Positions 26,824 through 37,449 are shown, counted from the stretch's first letter. The stretch: DNA of 64,000 bases from Metabacillus endolithicus (GCF_023078335.1 NZ_CP095550.1:4384001-4448000), one strand, 5' to 3'. Notes: generated by a model not told the origin, from the sequence alone. Numbers and translations are program-made.

Positions 26824-28341
26824 ATGGGAGAAGGAAAAGAATTTTTAACATTTAGGCAAAGAAATTCTGGAATAACAAAAAGACCATATGTATTGGCTAC
26901 TGTTATGTTAGCTATGTTTATGGCGGCAATTGAAGCAACAATTGTTGCAACAGCTATGCCGGCAATTGTTGCAGAACTTGAAGACTTTTCTTTATATAGC
27001 TGGGTGTTTTCGTCATATCTATTAATGAATGCTGTTACAGTCTTAATATATGGAAAATTATCTGATATTTTCGGACGAAAACCAGTATTAACTGTTGGGA
27101 TTGTTATTTTTTTAATTGGTTCTATTCTTTGTGGATTAGCGTCATCAATGGAATGGCTTATATTTGCCCGTTTTGTTCAAGGATTTGGAGCAGGTGCAGT
27201 AATGCCGATCGCATCAACTATTGTAGGAGACATTTATACAAAAGAAGAACGGGCCAAAATACAAGGTTACTTATCAAGTGTGTGGGGAATCTCGGCTATC
27301 ATGGGGCCGGCAATTGGTGGTTTATTAGTCGAATTTGTAAGCTGGAGATTTGTTTTCTGGATTAACGTTCCATTAGGAATATTAGCGATAATTGGATTAT
27401 ATTTATTTCTACATGAGGAAATTGAAAAGAGTAAGCCAAAAATTGATTATGTTGGTGCCTTTCTTTTAACGTTATTTGTAACTACATTTATGTTTATTCT
27501 TGTAGAAGGAGGAGTGCGTTGGGACTGGCTATCAGGGCCTATTGTCAGCCTGGCATTACTCTCGCTCCTAAGTTTGGTGATTTTTGTTTTTTATGAGCGT
27601 AAAGTAGATGATCCGATGATGCCATTTGAGCTTTGGCGTGAGCGCTCAATTTTAATAGCAAACTTAACTTCGTTAACAACTGGAATTATATTAATCGGCT
27701 TATCGACGTTTTTGCCTACCTTTGTTCAAGGTGTGATGGAGGAAAAACCAATCATTGCTGGGTTAACATTGACAACAATGTCCATTGGCTGGCCAATAGC
27801 TGCGACAATTTCAGGAAAAGCCATATTGTCAATTGGCTTCCGTACAACCTCCATCTTGGGAGGAGTTTCTCTTATTTTAGGAAGTATTGTGTTTACGATA
27901 CTATCTGGAAGTGATAGTCCATTATTGGCTGCGTTTGGATCTTTTCTGATAGGGATTGGGATGGGGTTAACAACTACTGCTTTTATAGTCTCCATTCAAA
28001 GCACCGTTTCTTGGAACACAAGAGGCGTTGCAACTGCTACTAATATGTTTATGAGAAATGTCGGTAGTACAGTAGGTGCTGCTCTTTTAGGAGGAATTTT
28101 AAATAGTCAGCTTCTTGCGTTTTATTCAAGTAAAGGTGTTGAGGATGAAATGAATCTTGACTCGACTACTATGTTACTCGATGATCAGCAAAGAAACGAA
28201 CTAACAGCACAGGCTAGATCTCTTTTACAGGAAGGACTTGAGATTGCTTTAAATGATGTTTATTGGGTAGTATTTGGGTTTGCGGTTTTAAGTTTTTTGT
28301 TCATATTATTTTTACCTAAAAAGCAAAAGGCTGATGTGTAA
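26824..28341 (+). CDS. MFS drug exporter, DHA2 (EmrB/QacA) type
   Basis: 505 residues and 14 predicted membrane segments, the length and topology of the DHA2 family of proton-driven multidrug exporters. Segment 1 contains FMAAIEATIVATAMPAIV (motif D1 with a membrane acid), the A-loop is GKLSDIFGRKPVL, and motif C (GPAIGGLLVE) is present. Substrate unknown. It stands between darB and the VOC gene and has its own leader, so it is probably an accessory insertion in the ykuL-ccpC interval. Confidence 0.88.
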   Translation: MGEGKEFLTFRQRNSGITKRPYVLATVMLAMFMAAIEATIVATAMPAIVAELEDFSLYSWVFSSYLLMNAVTVLIYGKLSDIFGRKPVLTVGIVIFLIGSILCGLASSMEWLIFARFVQGFGAGAVMPIASTIVGDIYTKEERAKIQGYLSSVWGISAIMGPAIGGLLVEFVSWRFVFWINVPLGILAIIGLYLFLHEEIEKSKPKIDYVGAFLLTLFVTTFMFILVEGGVRWDWLSGPIVSLALLSLLSLVIFVFYERKVDDPMMPFELWRERSILIANLTSLTTGIILIGLSTFLPTFVQGVMEEKPIIAGLTLTTMSIGWPIAATISGKAILSIGFRTTSILGGVSLILGSIVFTILSGSDSPLLAAFGSFLIGIGMGLTTTAFIVSIQSTVSWNTRGVATATNMFMRNVGSTVGAALLGGILNSQLLAFYSSKGVEDEMNLDSTTMLLDDQQRNELTAQARSLLQEGLEIALNDVYWVVFGFAVLSFLFILFLPKKQKADV

Positions 28342-28352
28342 GCATCAGTCTT

Positions 28353-28727
28353 TCAGTCATCAATTCTTTGTAATAATTCAATTCTGTTGTTAAAAGGATC
28401 AAAGCATGAAAATCTAACAATCCCGGGAATAGGTGTATCTTCTTTAATAGGAACCTGGTAGTGTTCCAAGTGCTTTCTTGTTTCCGTAATATCTTCGACA
28501 ATAAATGCTGGATGACGCTTGCTTGTTATTGCATCAAACTCCTCTACTCCTATATGAAGAAAAGCATCGCCTGCACAACACCAAAAACCGCCGTTTTTCT
28601 TCAGACTCTTCGGTTTTTCAATTTCCTCAAAGTTTAATATATTAAGGTAGAATTCACGAGCGGTTTCTTCTTGATCAGTAGGGACACATATTTGAATATG
28701 ATCAAGTCCTGTTATTTTCAATGTCAT
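28353..28727 (-). CDS. VOC-superfamily (glyoxalase-like) protein
   Basis: 124 residues with the paired beta-alpha-beta-beta-beta modules of the vicinal-oxygen-chelate fold: GLDHIQICVPTDQEETAREF at the start with a metal-type His, then FLHIGVEEF, HPAFIVEDI and DPFNNRIELLQ with the terminal Glu. Candidate ligands are His10, His near residue 58 and Glu near residue 117. It may be a lyase, dioxygenase or drug-binding protein; the substrate is unknown. Convergent with the MFS gene, 11 bp apart. Confidence 0.82.
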   Translation of the reverse strand: MTLKITGLDHIQICVPTDQEETAREFYLNILNFEEIEKPKSLKKNGGFWCCAGDAFLHIGVEEFDAITSKRHPAFIVEDITETRKHLEHYQVPIKEDTPIPGIVRFSCFDPFNNRIELLQRIDD

Positions 28728-28865
28728 AAAACAATTCCCCTTTTCTGGTGAAATTATTACTTTACAAACCCTTTATTCATCCTTATCATACAATTAAAAT
28801 CAATATAATAAAATTAGATATTCTTTGATACATATTATAAGAAAAACTTATAAAGTAGGTGCTAT

Positions 28866-29737
28866 ATGCAAACATCAGAGCTTAGGATGCTTGTTGTTTT
28901 ATCAGAGGAAATGAATATGAGAAAAGCTGCTGAACGTCTATTTGTTTCACAGCCAGCTTTATCACAGAGATTGCAAACAATTGAAAAATCGTGGGGAATA
29001 CAAATTTTTGTTCGTTCTCAAAAAGGGTTAACACTAACTCCAGCCGGTGAGAAAGTCATACAATATGCACGTGAAGTCGTTTTGAAAGAGGAGAAAGTAA
29101 AGGAACAAATATTAGAATTAGAAGGAGAAGTTCATGGCACGTTGAAGCTTGCTGTAGCCTCTATAATAGGTCAGCATTGGTTGCCAGGTGTTTTAAAAAC
29201 ATATGTAAGAAAATATCCACATGCAAAAATATCTCTTATTACTGGATGGAGCAGCGAGATTTTAAGAAGTATGTACGAAGATCACGTGCATTTAGGTATT
29301 ATTCGAGGAAATCCAGATTGGAAAGGTATCAAGAGGCATTTATTAACAGATACTTTGTATTTAGTAGACACAGAAATTAACAATATAGAAGATGTTCTAC
29401 ATACAGAAAGACCTTTTATTCAATTTAAGAGTGATTCGTCTTATTATCAGGAAATTCAGGATTGGTGGCACAGACAATTTCATACTTCACCTAAAAGAAC
29501 AATTGTTGTTGATCAGATTGAAACTTGTAAACAAATGGCTCTTAATGGAATCGGTTACGCGATTCTTCCATCTGTTACCCTTAAAGAAGAACAGCAGGAT
29601 GTTTATAGAATTCCACTTCTAGATGAAGATGGTAAACCTATTGAAAAGATACATGGTTGTTAGGTTTTGAATCGTCATTTGAATTAAAACAAGTTAAAGC
29701 GTTTTTAGAAGTAGTGGAAGAGTATAAAAAAACTTGA
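28866..29737 (+). pseudogene. ccpC: LysR-type regulator CcpC, frameshifted near C-terminus
   Basis: CcpC represses citB (aconitase) and citZ and senses citrate. Residues 1-60 form the LysR winged helix (MNMRKAAERLFVSQPALSQR). The effector domain follows (LKLAVASIIGQHWLPGVL, GIIRGNPDW, MALNGIGYAILPSV). The frame stops at 29663 just after an A4 run (29644-29647). One extra A gives PIEKDTWLLGF followed by FELKQVKAFLEVV to a TGA at 29735-29737, for about 290 residues against about 293 in B. subtilis. Position before dapH fits ccpC in B. subtilis after loss of ykuNOP. Confidence 0.88.
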
Positions 29738-29856
29738 AATTTGTTTTGAAACATAAAACATAACCGTCTACATGACAAATTTAGCAGATGGCTTGTCAAC
29801 CGATGAATCCTTTGATACAGTAAAGAATGACTGAAATGTACAAGGAGGATATACAT

Positions 29857-30567
29857 ATGAAAATGATGGATGCAAATGAGATTATCTCATTTATACAAAA
29901 CAGTACAAAATCAACACCTGTAAAAGTTTACGTAAAAGGAAATCTTGAAGGTGTAAACTTTGGTGATTCTGCGAAAACATTTATTACTGGAAACACTGGT
30001 GTAGTTTTCGGAGAGTGGGCAGAAATTCAAGAAGCGTTAGAAAATAACAAAGATAATATTGAGGATTATGTTGTAGAAAACGATCGACGTAATTCTGCAA
30101 TTCCTTTACTTGATCTTAAAGGTATTAAAGCACGTATTGAGCCTGGCGCAATCATTCGTGATCAAGTTGAAATTGGTGATAATGCGGTTATTATGATGGG
30201 GGCTTCAATCAATATCGGTTCTGTTATTGGTGAAGGGACAATGATTGATATGAATGCTACACTTGGTGGTCGTGCGACTGTAGGTAAAAACTGTCATATC
30301 GGTGCTGGATCTGTATTAGCGGGTGTTATTGAGCCACCTTCTGCAAAACCAGTTGTTATTGAAGACGATGTTATGATTGGAGCTAATGTTGTTGTACTTG
30401 AGGGTGTAACAGTTGGTAAAGGTTCCGTTGTTGGTGCAGGTTCAATCGTAACGAAAGATGTTGAGCCTTACACAGTTGTTTACGGTGCTCCTGCTCGTAA
30501 AATTAAAGATATTGACGATAGCACAAAATCAAAAACTGAAATAATGCAAGAATTAAGACAGCTATAA
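29857..30567 (+). CDS. dapH: Tetrahydrodipicolinate N-acetyltransferase
   Basis: 236 residues from ATG 29857 behind AAGGAGG, identical in length to B. subtilis DapH. An N-terminal alpha/beta domain (to about residue 85) precedes a left-handed beta-helix built from hexapeptide repeats ([54 protein letters not shown]). It acetylates tetrahydrodipicolinate in the lysine and meso-DAP pathway, feeding peptidoglycan and dipicolinate. dapL, for a later step of the same branch, is 56 bp downstream. Confidence 0.95.
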   Translation: MKMMDANEIISFIQNSTKSTPVKVYVKGNLEGVNFGDSAKTFITGNTGVVFGEWAEIQEALENNKDNIEDYVVENDRRNSAIPLLDLKGIKARIEPGAIIRDQVEIGDNAVIMMGASINIGSVIGEGTMIDMNATLGGRATVGKNCHIGAGSVLAGVIEPPSAKPVVIEDDVMIGANVVVLEGVTVGKGSVVGAGSIVTKDVEPYTVVYGAPARKIKDIDDSTKSKTEIMQELRQL

Positions 30568-30572
30568 GAACA

Positions 30573-30601
30573 AAAGGCGTGGATCATGATCCGCGCCTTA
30601 A
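30573..30601 (+). terminator. Hairpin between dapH and dapL
   Basis: An imperfect GC-rich stem (AAGGCGTGGATC / GATCCGCGCCTT) lies in the 56-bp gap. There is no T run after it, so it may be an mRNA-stabilising or processing element rather than a terminator. Confidence 0.4.
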
Positions 30602-30622
30602 GTATAGAGAGGAATGGTCGTA

Positions 30623-31753
30623 TTGGGGAAAGAACATCTCATTCAAATTCGCAGGGATCTTCATCGTATCCCAGAGATTGGTTTCCAGGAATTCAAAACA
30701 CAGCAATATTTACTAGATTTATTAAATAAGCTGCCACAAGACCGTTTGGAAGTAAGAACATGGAAAACAGGAATTTTTGCGTTAGTAAAAGGGACGAACC
30801 CTAAGAAAACAATTGGCTACCGAGCGGATATTGATGGCTTGCCAATAACTGAGGAAACCGATTATGATTTCCAATCTGAACATCCTGGTTTTATGCATGC
30901 ATGTGGACATGATTTGCACATGACAATTGCAATCGGAATTCTTATGCATTTTATTGAAAATCCTATTTCTGATTCTGTTTTGTTTTTATTTCAGCCAGCA
31001 GAAGAGGGTCCTGGTGGAGCGGAACCAATGTTAAATAGTGAAATTGCCCAAGAATGGAGACCGGACATTATTACTGCACTTCATATTTCTCCTGAGCTTC
31101 CAGTAGGTACAATTGCGACAAAACCTGGTTTGCTTTTTGCTAATACCTCCGAATTGTTCATAGATCTCAAAGGAAAAGGTGGACACGCTGCATATCCTCA
31201 TACAACAAATGATATGGTTGTTGCGGCTTGCTCGCTTGTTACTCAGCTGCAATCAATCGTTGCTCGTAATGTCGATCCATTAGATAGTGCAGTTATTACG
31301 ATTGGAAAAATAACTGGTGGAACAGTCCAGAACATTATAGCTGAAAATGCTAGATTGGAAGGAACCATTCGAACGCTTTCAGTTGAATCAATGGATAGGG
31401 TAAAGGAAAGAATTGAAGCAATCGTAAAAGGAACAGAAATTGGATATTCATGTCAAGCCAAAATTGATTATGGATCTATGTATCATCAAGTCTTTAATGA
31501 TGAAGCACTAACAACAGAATTTATGGATTATATATCTAAAAATACGTCTTACCATGTAAATGAGTGTTCAGAAGCAATGACTGGTGAAGATTTTGGTTAT
31601 ATGGTTGATCAAGTTTCCGGATTCATGTTTTGGCTTGGGGTTAATTCATCATACGGATTACATCATGCAAAACTTCAACCAGATGAAGCAGCAATTGATG
31701 TTGCAGTAAATGTTATGAGTAAATATATTTCGTTCAAAGCAACCCAATCATAA
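30623..31753 (+). CDS. dapL: N-acetyldiaminopimelate deacetylase
   Basis: About 376 residues. The M20 amidohydrolase motifs [40 protein letters not shown] and the final MTGEDFGYM with the metal-bridging acids are present. In Bacillus this protein (YkuR) removes acetyl from N-acetyl-LL-diaminopimelate after DapH and the aminotransferase. TTG 30623 is ten bases after GAGAGG and is the better start; ATG 30614 abuts the site. A terminator overlaps its stop. Confidence 0.92.
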   Translation: MGKEHLIQIRRDLHRIPEIGFQEFKTQQYLLDLLNKLPQDRLEVRTWKTGIFALVKGTNPKKTIGYRADIDGLPITEETDYDFQSEHPGFMHACGHDLHMTIAIGILMHFIENPISDSVLFLFQPAEEGPGGAEPMLNSEIAQEWRPDIITALHISPELPVGTIATKPGLLFANTSELFIDLKGKGGHAAYPHTTNDMVVAACSLVTQLQSIVARNVDPLDSAVITIGKITGGTVQNIIAENARLEGTIRTLSVESMDRVKERIEAIVKGTEIGYSCQAKIDYGSMYHQVFNDEALTTEFMDYISKNTSYHVNECSEAMTGEDFGYMVDQVSGFMFWLGVNSSYGLHHAKLQPDEAAIDVAVNVMSKYISFKATQS

Positions 31754-31767
31754 TGATTGGGTTTTTA
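31741..31767 (+). terminator. Terminator of dapL
   Basis: A 9-bp stem (AACCCAATC / GATTGGGTT) encloses the stop codon and is followed by TTTT. Confidence 0.8.
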
Positions 31768-31872
31768 AATGTCAAAATAGACAAGGTTGAGTTATATAGT
31801 TAAAAAACGAAAAAGAATTAAAGTATATTTTATCCAACCATGTACACAATACATGTAGGAGGTGGATAAATT

Positions 31873-32118
31873 ATGGCAAAAATCGGTGTAGAACAATCAC
31901 TATCTGATGTAACTTCTGCTTTACAAGAAAAAGGCTATGACGTTGTCCAATTAAAAAATGAAAATGATGCAAAAGGTTGTGACTGCTGTGTCATTACAGG
32001 ACAGGATTCTAACGTAATGGGAATTAGTAATGTAGTGACAGCTGGATCTGTTATTCAGGCAAGCGGTATGTCTGCTGATGAAATCTGTCAGCAAGTTGAA
32101 AGCAAAATCAACCGTTAG
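31873..32118 (+). CDS. ykuS: UPF0180 family protein YkuS
   Basis: 81 residues, the usual length. [20 protein letters not shown], the [16 protein letters not shown] segment with three Cys and [19 protein letters not shown] identify the UPF0180/YkuS family, which has no known function. AGGAGGTGG precedes the ATG. A 5' inverted repeat CATGTA-N5-TACATG at 31839-31855 lies directly before this ribosome site. Position between dapL and ykuT is conserved. Confidence 0.9.
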   Translation: MAKIGVEQSLSDVTSALQEKGYDVVQLKNENDAKGCDCCVITGQDSNVMGISNVVTAGSVIQASGMSADEICQQVESKINR

Positions 32119-32130
32119 TAAAAGCTATGT

Positions 32131-32176
32131 GGCAAGTGATTAGATTCGTTTTTCATCTGTATCACTTGCCCTCTTT
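32131..32176 (+). terminator. Terminator of ykuS
   Basis: A 10-bp stem (GGCAAGTGAT / ATCACTTGCC) with a 20-nt loop is followed by CTCTTT. Confidence 0.6.
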
Positions 32177-32205
32177 AAGATTAGTTAATAATGTAAGAAC
32201 ATAAA

Positions 32206-32236
32206 AAGGGTACCTAAAAAAATTAGGATACCCTTC
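32206..32236 (-). terminator. Terminator of ykuT
   Basis: AAGGGTACCTAA and TTAGGATACCCTT form a stem with one bulge next to the ykuT stop; a T-rich stretch follows on the minus strand. Confidence 0.65.
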
Positions 32237-32249
32237 TTTACTCTAAATA

Positions 32250-33087
32250 TTACTGACTCTTTTTCTCAACATATACTTGATGTGGAAATGGAATTTCGAT
32301 TCCGTTTGCGTCTAGAGCCTCTTTCATTGCTTTACGTAATTTACGTTCAACAGCCCCATTGCTGCATGTTTTCAGTCTTTGCAAGCACACGAATGACAAC
32401 GTCAGATGCACCTAATGCTTGGACACCGAGTACGTTTGGCCCCTCTACAACAGTGTTATCCTCAGCTGCAAATTTGTCACATACATCTTGTAAAACAGTA
32501 ATGGCTTTATCAATATTATCATCATAAGAGATTCCAATATCTATTAATGCTCTCATATTTCCACGAGAATGGTTACTTACATTTGTGATTTCACGGTTTG
32601 GAACATAATGAAGTGTCCCATCAAATCCTCTAATTTGAGTTGTTCGTAACCCTACTTGTTCAACAACACCGTCAAAACCAGCTACAGTAACATAATCTTC
32701 TACATCAATTTGCTTTTCTAGTAACAGAAAGAATCCGGTTACGACATCACTAACTAATCCTTGTGCACCAAAACCAATTGCTAGCCCAACAACACCTGCA
32801 CCAGCAATTAATGCAGATGCATTATAGTTAAATACCTCAAAAATCATGACAACAAAAATGAAAACTAACACATATGAAAACACATTTAGTGAAAGACTTT
32901 GGAGAGTTAAAGCTCGACCTGATGAAATATTGTCACGTTCTTGTAAACGTTGAAACATTCTTCGAATAATTTTGTTTCCGATTGCTTTTATGATTAGAAA
33001 AGCAATGATAATTCCTATAAGTTTTAAAATAATAATTCCTGCTTCAGTCATTAATGATGACCAATCAATTTCCTCGAACCAATCCAT
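32250..33087 (-). pseudogene. ykuT: MscS-family mechanosensitive channel YkuT, frameshifted near C-terminus
   Basis: Small-conductance mechanosensitive channel: three membrane helices in the first 110 residues, the pore helix rich in Ala/Gly ([20 protein letters not shown]), then the beta domain ([20 protein letters not shown]). The frame ends early at 32347. A C4 run at 32354-32357 with one base too many explains it: removal gives [20 protein letters not shown] and the tail GIEIPFPHQVYVEKKSQ to a stop at 32250, about 278 residues against about 267 in B. subtilis. Normal synteny after ykuS, on the opposite strand. Confidence 0.88.
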
Positions 33088-33419
33088 TGTACAACATCCT
33101 TTCTCGAAATAGAGGTCCTTTCAATACTGCACGCAACCTGTTATTACGCTCTAATTTTTGAAAGAAAGAACAAGTTATTTATACCCTACTTCTACTATGT
33201 TAAACATATTTTGTGTAAAAATGAAGGAATTTAGCTTATTTTGACTAAAATGATATGGTCTTTTAGAAAGCAATCAATGCGCTTTTGCATGAAATTCTTA
33301 AATCGTGACAATAATGATAGTGGTAAAAACTATAACCCTAATGAGTGTAAATTAACTGTAACGCAAGATTACATAATAGTTGAATTTTTAAAAATATGGT
33401 TTTTTCGGAGGTATAAAAT
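33088..33419 (+). other. Divergent intergenic region ykuT/ykuU (332 bp)
   Basis: The only element I can suggest is a promoter for ykuU, TTGACT (33241) and TAGAAA (33264) with 17 bp between. No gene, PerR box or riboswitch was recognised. Confidence 0.4.
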
Positions 33420-33962
33420 ATGGGTGAACGTATGGTGGGAAAACAAGCACCTCGATTTGAGATGGATGCAGTAATGGATGACAAAGAATTTGGAAAAGTT
33501 AGTTTAGAGGAAAATATGAAAAATGACAAATGGACTGTACTTTTCTTTTATCCAATGGACTTTACTTTTGTCTGTCCTACAGAAATAACGTCCCTATCTG
33601 ATCGATATGAAGAGTTTGAAGATTTGGATGCTAAAGTAATTGGTGTTTCAACAGATACGATTCATACCCATCTGGCATGGATTAAGACTGATCGTAAAGA
33701 TAATGGTTTGGGAGATTTAAACTATCCATTAGCAGCTGATACGAACCATTCTGTTTCCCGCGATTATGGTGTGTTAATTGAAGAAGAAGGTATTGCACTT
33801 CGTGGGTTGTTTATTATTAATCCAGAAGGTGAAACTCAATATGCTGTTGTTAACCATAACAATATTGGCCGTGATGTTGATGAAACACTACGTGTATTAC
33901 AAGCTCTTCAAACAGGTGGACTTTGCCCGGCTAACTGGAAACCAGGTCAATCAACTCTATGA
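33420..33962 (+). CDS. ykuU: 2-Cys peroxiredoxin YkuU
   Basis: 180 residues. The peroxidatic Cys lies in YPMDFTFVCPTEI (about residue 49) and the resolving Cys in GGLCPANWKPG (about residue 170), so it is a typical 2-Cys peroxiredoxin that reduces hydrogen peroxide and organic peroxides. CGGAGG precedes ATG 33420. It is 54 bp from ykuV and the pair is conserved in Bacillus. Its reductant is probably thioredoxin. Confidence 0.93.
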   Translation: MGERMVGKQAPRFEMDAVMDDKEFGKVSLEENMKNDKWTVLFFYPMDFTFVCPTEITSLSDRYEEFEDLDAKVIGVSTDTIHTHLAWIKTDRKDNGLGDLNYPLAADTNHSVSRDYGVLIEEEGIALRGLFIINPEGETQYAVVNHNNIGRDVDETLRVLQALQTGGLCPANWKPGQSTL

Positions 33963-34016
33963 TCCCGGGTATAATAATCATTACTTTCAATTTCCAATAT
34001 GCTTGGGGGGTACAAA

Positions 34017-34475
34017 ATGAAATTACGTGAACCGATGCCTGAGTTAAACGGTGCAACGAAATGGCTCAATGGCCAAGTATCAAGAGAGGATTTGGTTGGA
34101 GATAAGCCGACTCTGATCCATTTTTGGTCAATTAGCTGTCACTTGTGTAAAGAAGCAATGCCTGCTGTGAATGAATTCCGCGATCAATATTCTAAGAAAT
34201 TAAACGTTTTAGCTGTTCATATGCCTCGTTCTGAGGATGATTTAAATATTGATGAAATAAAAAAAGTTGCAGCTGAGCATGATATCACTCAGTCAATCTT
34301 TGTTGATAATGAGCATATACTAACAGATACTTTAGAAAATCAATATGTTCCTGCCTATTATGTTTTCGACAGGGAAGGAAAGCTTCGACATTTTCAAGCT
34401 GGTGGCAGCGGAATGAAAATGCTAGAAAAACGGGTGAATCGTGTTCTAGCTGAATTAGAATCATTTGCAGAGTAA
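34017..34475 (+). CDS. ykuV: Thioredoxin-like thiol-disulfide oxidoreductase YkuV
   Basis: 152 residues from ATG 34017 behind GGGGGG. TlpA/ResA-like thioredoxin fold: LIHFWSISCHLCKEAMPAVN holds the CHLC active site, and VPAYYVFDREGKLRHFQAGG has the cis-Pro. No signal peptide, so it is cytosolic like B. subtilis YkuV (about 148 residues). It may serve as a partner for the peroxiredoxin upstream. Confidence 0.92.
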   Translation: MKLREPMPELNGATKWLNGQVSREDLVGDKPTLIHFWSISCHLCKEAMPAVNEFRDQYSKKLNVLAVHMPRSEDDLNIDEIKKVAAEHDITQSIFVDNEHILTDTLENQYVPAYYVFDREGKLRHFQAGGSGMKMLEKRVNRVLAELESFAE

Positions 34476-34497
34476 GATATTAGATTATTTTAACCTG

Positions 34498-34528
34498 GTC
34501 GGTTACCATGAAGGTAGCTGACTTTTTT
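34498..34528 (+). terminator. Terminator of ykuUV
   Basis: GTCGGTTACC and GGTAGCTGAC pair with two wobbles around a 4-5-nt loop, then six T. Confidence 0.65.
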
Positions 34529-34572
34529 GTTTGAATCATTAGTAAAGATTTTTATAAAGGGGTGGGTAAGAG

Positions 34573-35184
34573 TTGATTGAAACATTAGGTGTTTTACTCG
34601 CTGGAGGTCAATCACGTAGATTCGGAAGTCCAAAAGCATTTGCTACATACAAAGGTAAGGAATTTTGGGAATATTCCTTACAAGCACTCAAAAGTTCGAC
34701 AGAAAGCCAAGCAATTATAAGTCACCCTAGCTTAATAGAAAAATTCAAAAAACAAACGAATATAAAAGTTTTGTATGATGATCCAATAGTACAGGGGAAA
34801 GGACCGCTTGCTGGAATTTATACTGCAATGAAAGATGAAAAAGCTGAATGGTTTGTGTTTCTTTCCTGTGATATTCCTTTAATAACAGATAAAGTGTTAT
34901 CAACACTCCTAACATATAGAAGTGAAGGTGCAAAAATAATTATCCCTAAAATAAATGGCGAACTTCATCCGTTAATAGGAATCTATCACTATTCAATACA
35001 GTCTGTTGTAGAGAAGCAGCTATTAAACAATGAGCTAAAGATGATGTCATTGTTTGAAAAGGTCCCAGTTTATTATGTCTTACAACATCAATTAGGTGTA
35101 GAATCTAAAATATTTAGTAACATAAACTCACCAAATGATTATGTTGAAATTCTAAAAAATGATAAAATAGCAGAATCTGATTAA
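34573..35184 (+). CDS. mobA: Molybdenum cofactor guanylyltransferase
   Basis: 203 residues. The nucleotidyltransferase signature LAGGQSRRFGSPKAF and the metal motif FLSCDIPLIT identify MobA, which attaches GMP from GTP to molybdopterin-Mo to form the guanine dinucleotide cofactor. TTG 34573 follows AAAGGGGTGGG. It is first in a compact run mobA-moeA-mobB-moaE-moaD, all on the same strand; B. subtilis also has moeB next to it, missing here. Confidence 0.9.
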   Translation: MIETLGVLLAGGQSRRFGSPKAFATYKGKEFWEYSLQALKSSTESQAIISHPSLIEKFKKQTNIKVLYDDPIVQGKGPLAGIYTAMKDEKAEWFVFLSCDIPLITDKVLSTLLTYRSEGAKIIIPKINGELHPLIGIYHYSIQSVVEKQLLNNELKMMSLFEKVPVYYVLQHQLGVESKIFSNINSPNDYVEILKNDKIAESD

Positions 35185-35212
35185 ACTTACTATTTTATTT
35201 ACCGGAGTGGAA

Positions 35213-36495
35213 ATGATGATAGAAAAAAGAAAGCCTTTGGCTGTAAAAGAAGCAATTAATCAAGTAATGGAGTATTCTGTAGTTGGTAAGGGTGAAAAGG
35301 TAACACTTCAAGAAAGCTATGGTCGTTTTTTGGCAGAGGATCTTATTGCAGATCATCCTGTACCACCTTTTGATCGTTCTCCATATGATGGTTACGCGAT
35401 AAGATCTATCGATACTATACATGCTCAAAGTGATCATCCTATTGAATTTGAAGTAATTGATGAGATTGGTGCAGGAAGTGTTAGTGATTATACACTAGGT
35501 AGGATGCAGGCAATTCGTATTATGACTGGTGCACAAATGCCGGTAGGAAGTGATGCGGTTGTTATGTTGGAATTAACGAAAATGTTTCAACAAGATAATA
35601 AGTCTTTTATGTCGATTAAACGACCTTTTAAAAAGGGAGACAATGTGTCATTCAAAGGAGAAGATACACCAGAAGGTAGCGTATTAGTAAAAAAAGGTAC
35701 ATATATAACCCCTGGTGTTATAGCATTGCTAGCAACATTCGGCTATGAAAAGGTTTCTGTAGTAAAAAAGCCTAAAATTGGAATTATTGCTACAGGTAGT
35801 GAATTACTAAATGTTGGGGAGCCGCTTGTTCCTGGTAAAATAAGAAATAGTAATTCATATATGATTGAAGCTCAAGCTAGACGAAGCGGATTGCACCTGT
35901 TTTTCTGGGGAAACTTGTTGATGATCTTGAAAAATGCTATGATGCGATCGCAAGTGCCTTAGAAAAGGTAGATTTCTTGATTACAACGGGGGGAGTTTCC
36001 GTTGGTGACTATGATTATTTGCCTGAAATTTATAAACGTTTAGGTGCAAATGTTCTTTTCAATAAAGTAGCGATGAGACCAGGAAGTGTAACAACAGTAG
36101 CTGAGTTGAATGGAAAATTATTATTTGGACTGTCAGGCAACCCGTCTGCATGTTACGTTGGTTTTGAGTTATTTGTACGTCCTATTGTTCGGATCTTTTT
36201 AAACTCAAATCATCCGCATCTTCAAAAGGTTACTGCAACCTTAGGAGAGGATTTTCCAAAGCCAAATCCTTTCACTCGCTTTGTTAGAGGGGTTATCTCA
36301 ATGGAAAATGGGCAGGTACTAGCTACACCAGTTGGATTAGACAAATCCAATGTCGTTACATCACTTGCTGAAGCAAATGCTTTTATTGTTTTACCAGGAG
36401 GAACAAGAGGATATAAAGCAGGAGATACAGTTGATGTCCTTTTAATTGAAGATCAAACAGGAAGTGAACAACCTTGGGCAGAATCCTTCAAGTAG
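35213..36495 (+). pseudogene. moeA: Molybdopterin molybdenumtransferase MoeA, frameshifted
   Basis: Inserts molybdenum into adenylylated molybdopterin. ATG 35213 follows CGGAG. The N-terminal half has FDRSPYDGYAI and MTGAQMPVGSDAVV; the C-terminal half has TTGGVSVGDYDYL, FNKVAMRPGS and FGLSGNPSACYVGFE. The frame slips at 35889-35892: one added A (GGATT to GGAATT) gives SGIAPVFLGKLVDDLEKCYD, joining the halves into about 427 residues, the normal MoeA size. Everything else is conserved, so a deletion error is likely. Confidence 0.9.
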
Positions 36496-36998
36496 TCGGG
36501 TTTCAAAATAGTGGAAAAACGACATTTGTAACGGAATATATTAAAGCTTGTGTAGAAGCGCATTTAAAAGTAGGCACAATTAAGCATCATGGACATGGGG
36601 GAGCATCCCTTCATCATGATCAACAAAAAGATACAGGAAAGCATCGTCAAGCAGGAGCCCATGTTTCACTTGTTGAAGGCAATGGATCGTTTATTTTGTC
36701 TACAGACAAGTTAAGTTTAACTCTCACACAAATGATTATATTATATAATATGTTTGAACTAGACGTGATATTAGTTGAGGGTTTTAAATTTGAACGATAT
36801 CCGAAAGTTGTTCTACTTCGAGGAGAAGAAGATATTGACCTGTTAGATAAGCTTGAAAATGTTTGTTGTATTCTAGCTGGCTTTCCTTTACCGAAAATTT
36901 ACAGCGGAAAATTCAGGATTTATTCTAACATGTATGAGTGTATAAACTGGTTAATAAATACTAAAGCAGGTGAATATATTGACAATTCCAATGTTTGA
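36474..36998 (+). CDS. mobB: Molybdopterin-guanine dinucleotide biosynthesis adaptor MobB
   Basis: 174 residues. VVGFQNSGKTTFV is the P-loop, TIKHHGHGG the conserved His-rich segment and DVILVEGFKFERYPKV the Walker B-like region of MobB. It binds GTP and assists MobA. It starts at TTG 36474 inside the 3' end of moeA and overlaps moaE, so translation is coupled. Confidence 0.9.
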   Translation: MGRILQVVGFQNSGKTTFVTEYIKACVEAHLKVGTIKHHGHGGASLHHDQQKDTGKHRQAGAHVSLVEGNGSFILSTDKLSLTLTQMIILYNMFELDVILVEGFKFERYPKVVLLRGEEDIDLLDKLENVCCILAGFPLPKIYSGKFRIYSNMYECINWLINTKAGEYIDNSNV

Positions 36999-37449
36999 GA
37001 TTGTAACAAATCCAATTTCAGTAAAAGAAATGACAAATAAGGTAATACGCAGGGAAGCGGGCGCAGTAACAACGTTTATTGGAACGGTAAGGGAATTTAC
37101 ATACGGTAAACGAACATTATCATTAGAATATCAAGCTTATGAAAAAATGGCTGTGAAAATGCTTGCTCAAATAGGTCAAGAAATAAATGAAAAATGGGAG
37201 AATTCAAAAGTAGCGATTACACACAGGATTGGAAAATTAGAGATTTCTGATATTGCTGTTGTTATTGCGGTTTCAACACCACATCGTAAAGATGCGTATG
37301 AAGCAAATGAATATGCAATAGAACGAATTAAACAAATTGTCCCAATCTGGAAAAAAGAAATATGGGAAAACGGCGAAGCATGGATTGGTGATCAATTAGA
37401 AAAAACACCATATCCAAGTGGAAAGCCATTGGAGGATAAACATGATTAA
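36979..37449 (+). CDS. moaE: Molybdopterin synthase large subunit
   Basis: About 156 residues. REAGAVTTFIGTVREF, the conserved HRIGKLEISD and the catalytic Lys segment VPIWKKEIWENGEAWIGD are MoaE hallmarks. With MoaD it adds two sulfurs to precursor Z. The start is probably TTG 36979 behind AGGTGA; ATG 37000-region alternatives lack a site. It overlaps both mobB and moaD. Confidence 0.92.
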   Translation: MTIPMFEIVTNPISVKEMTNKVIRREAGAVTTFIGTVREFTYGKRTLSLEYQAYEKMAVKMLAQIGQEINEKWENSKVAITHRIGKLEISDIAVVIAVSTPHRKDAYEANEYAIERIKQIVPIWKKEIWENGEAWIGDQLEKTPYPSGKPLEDKHD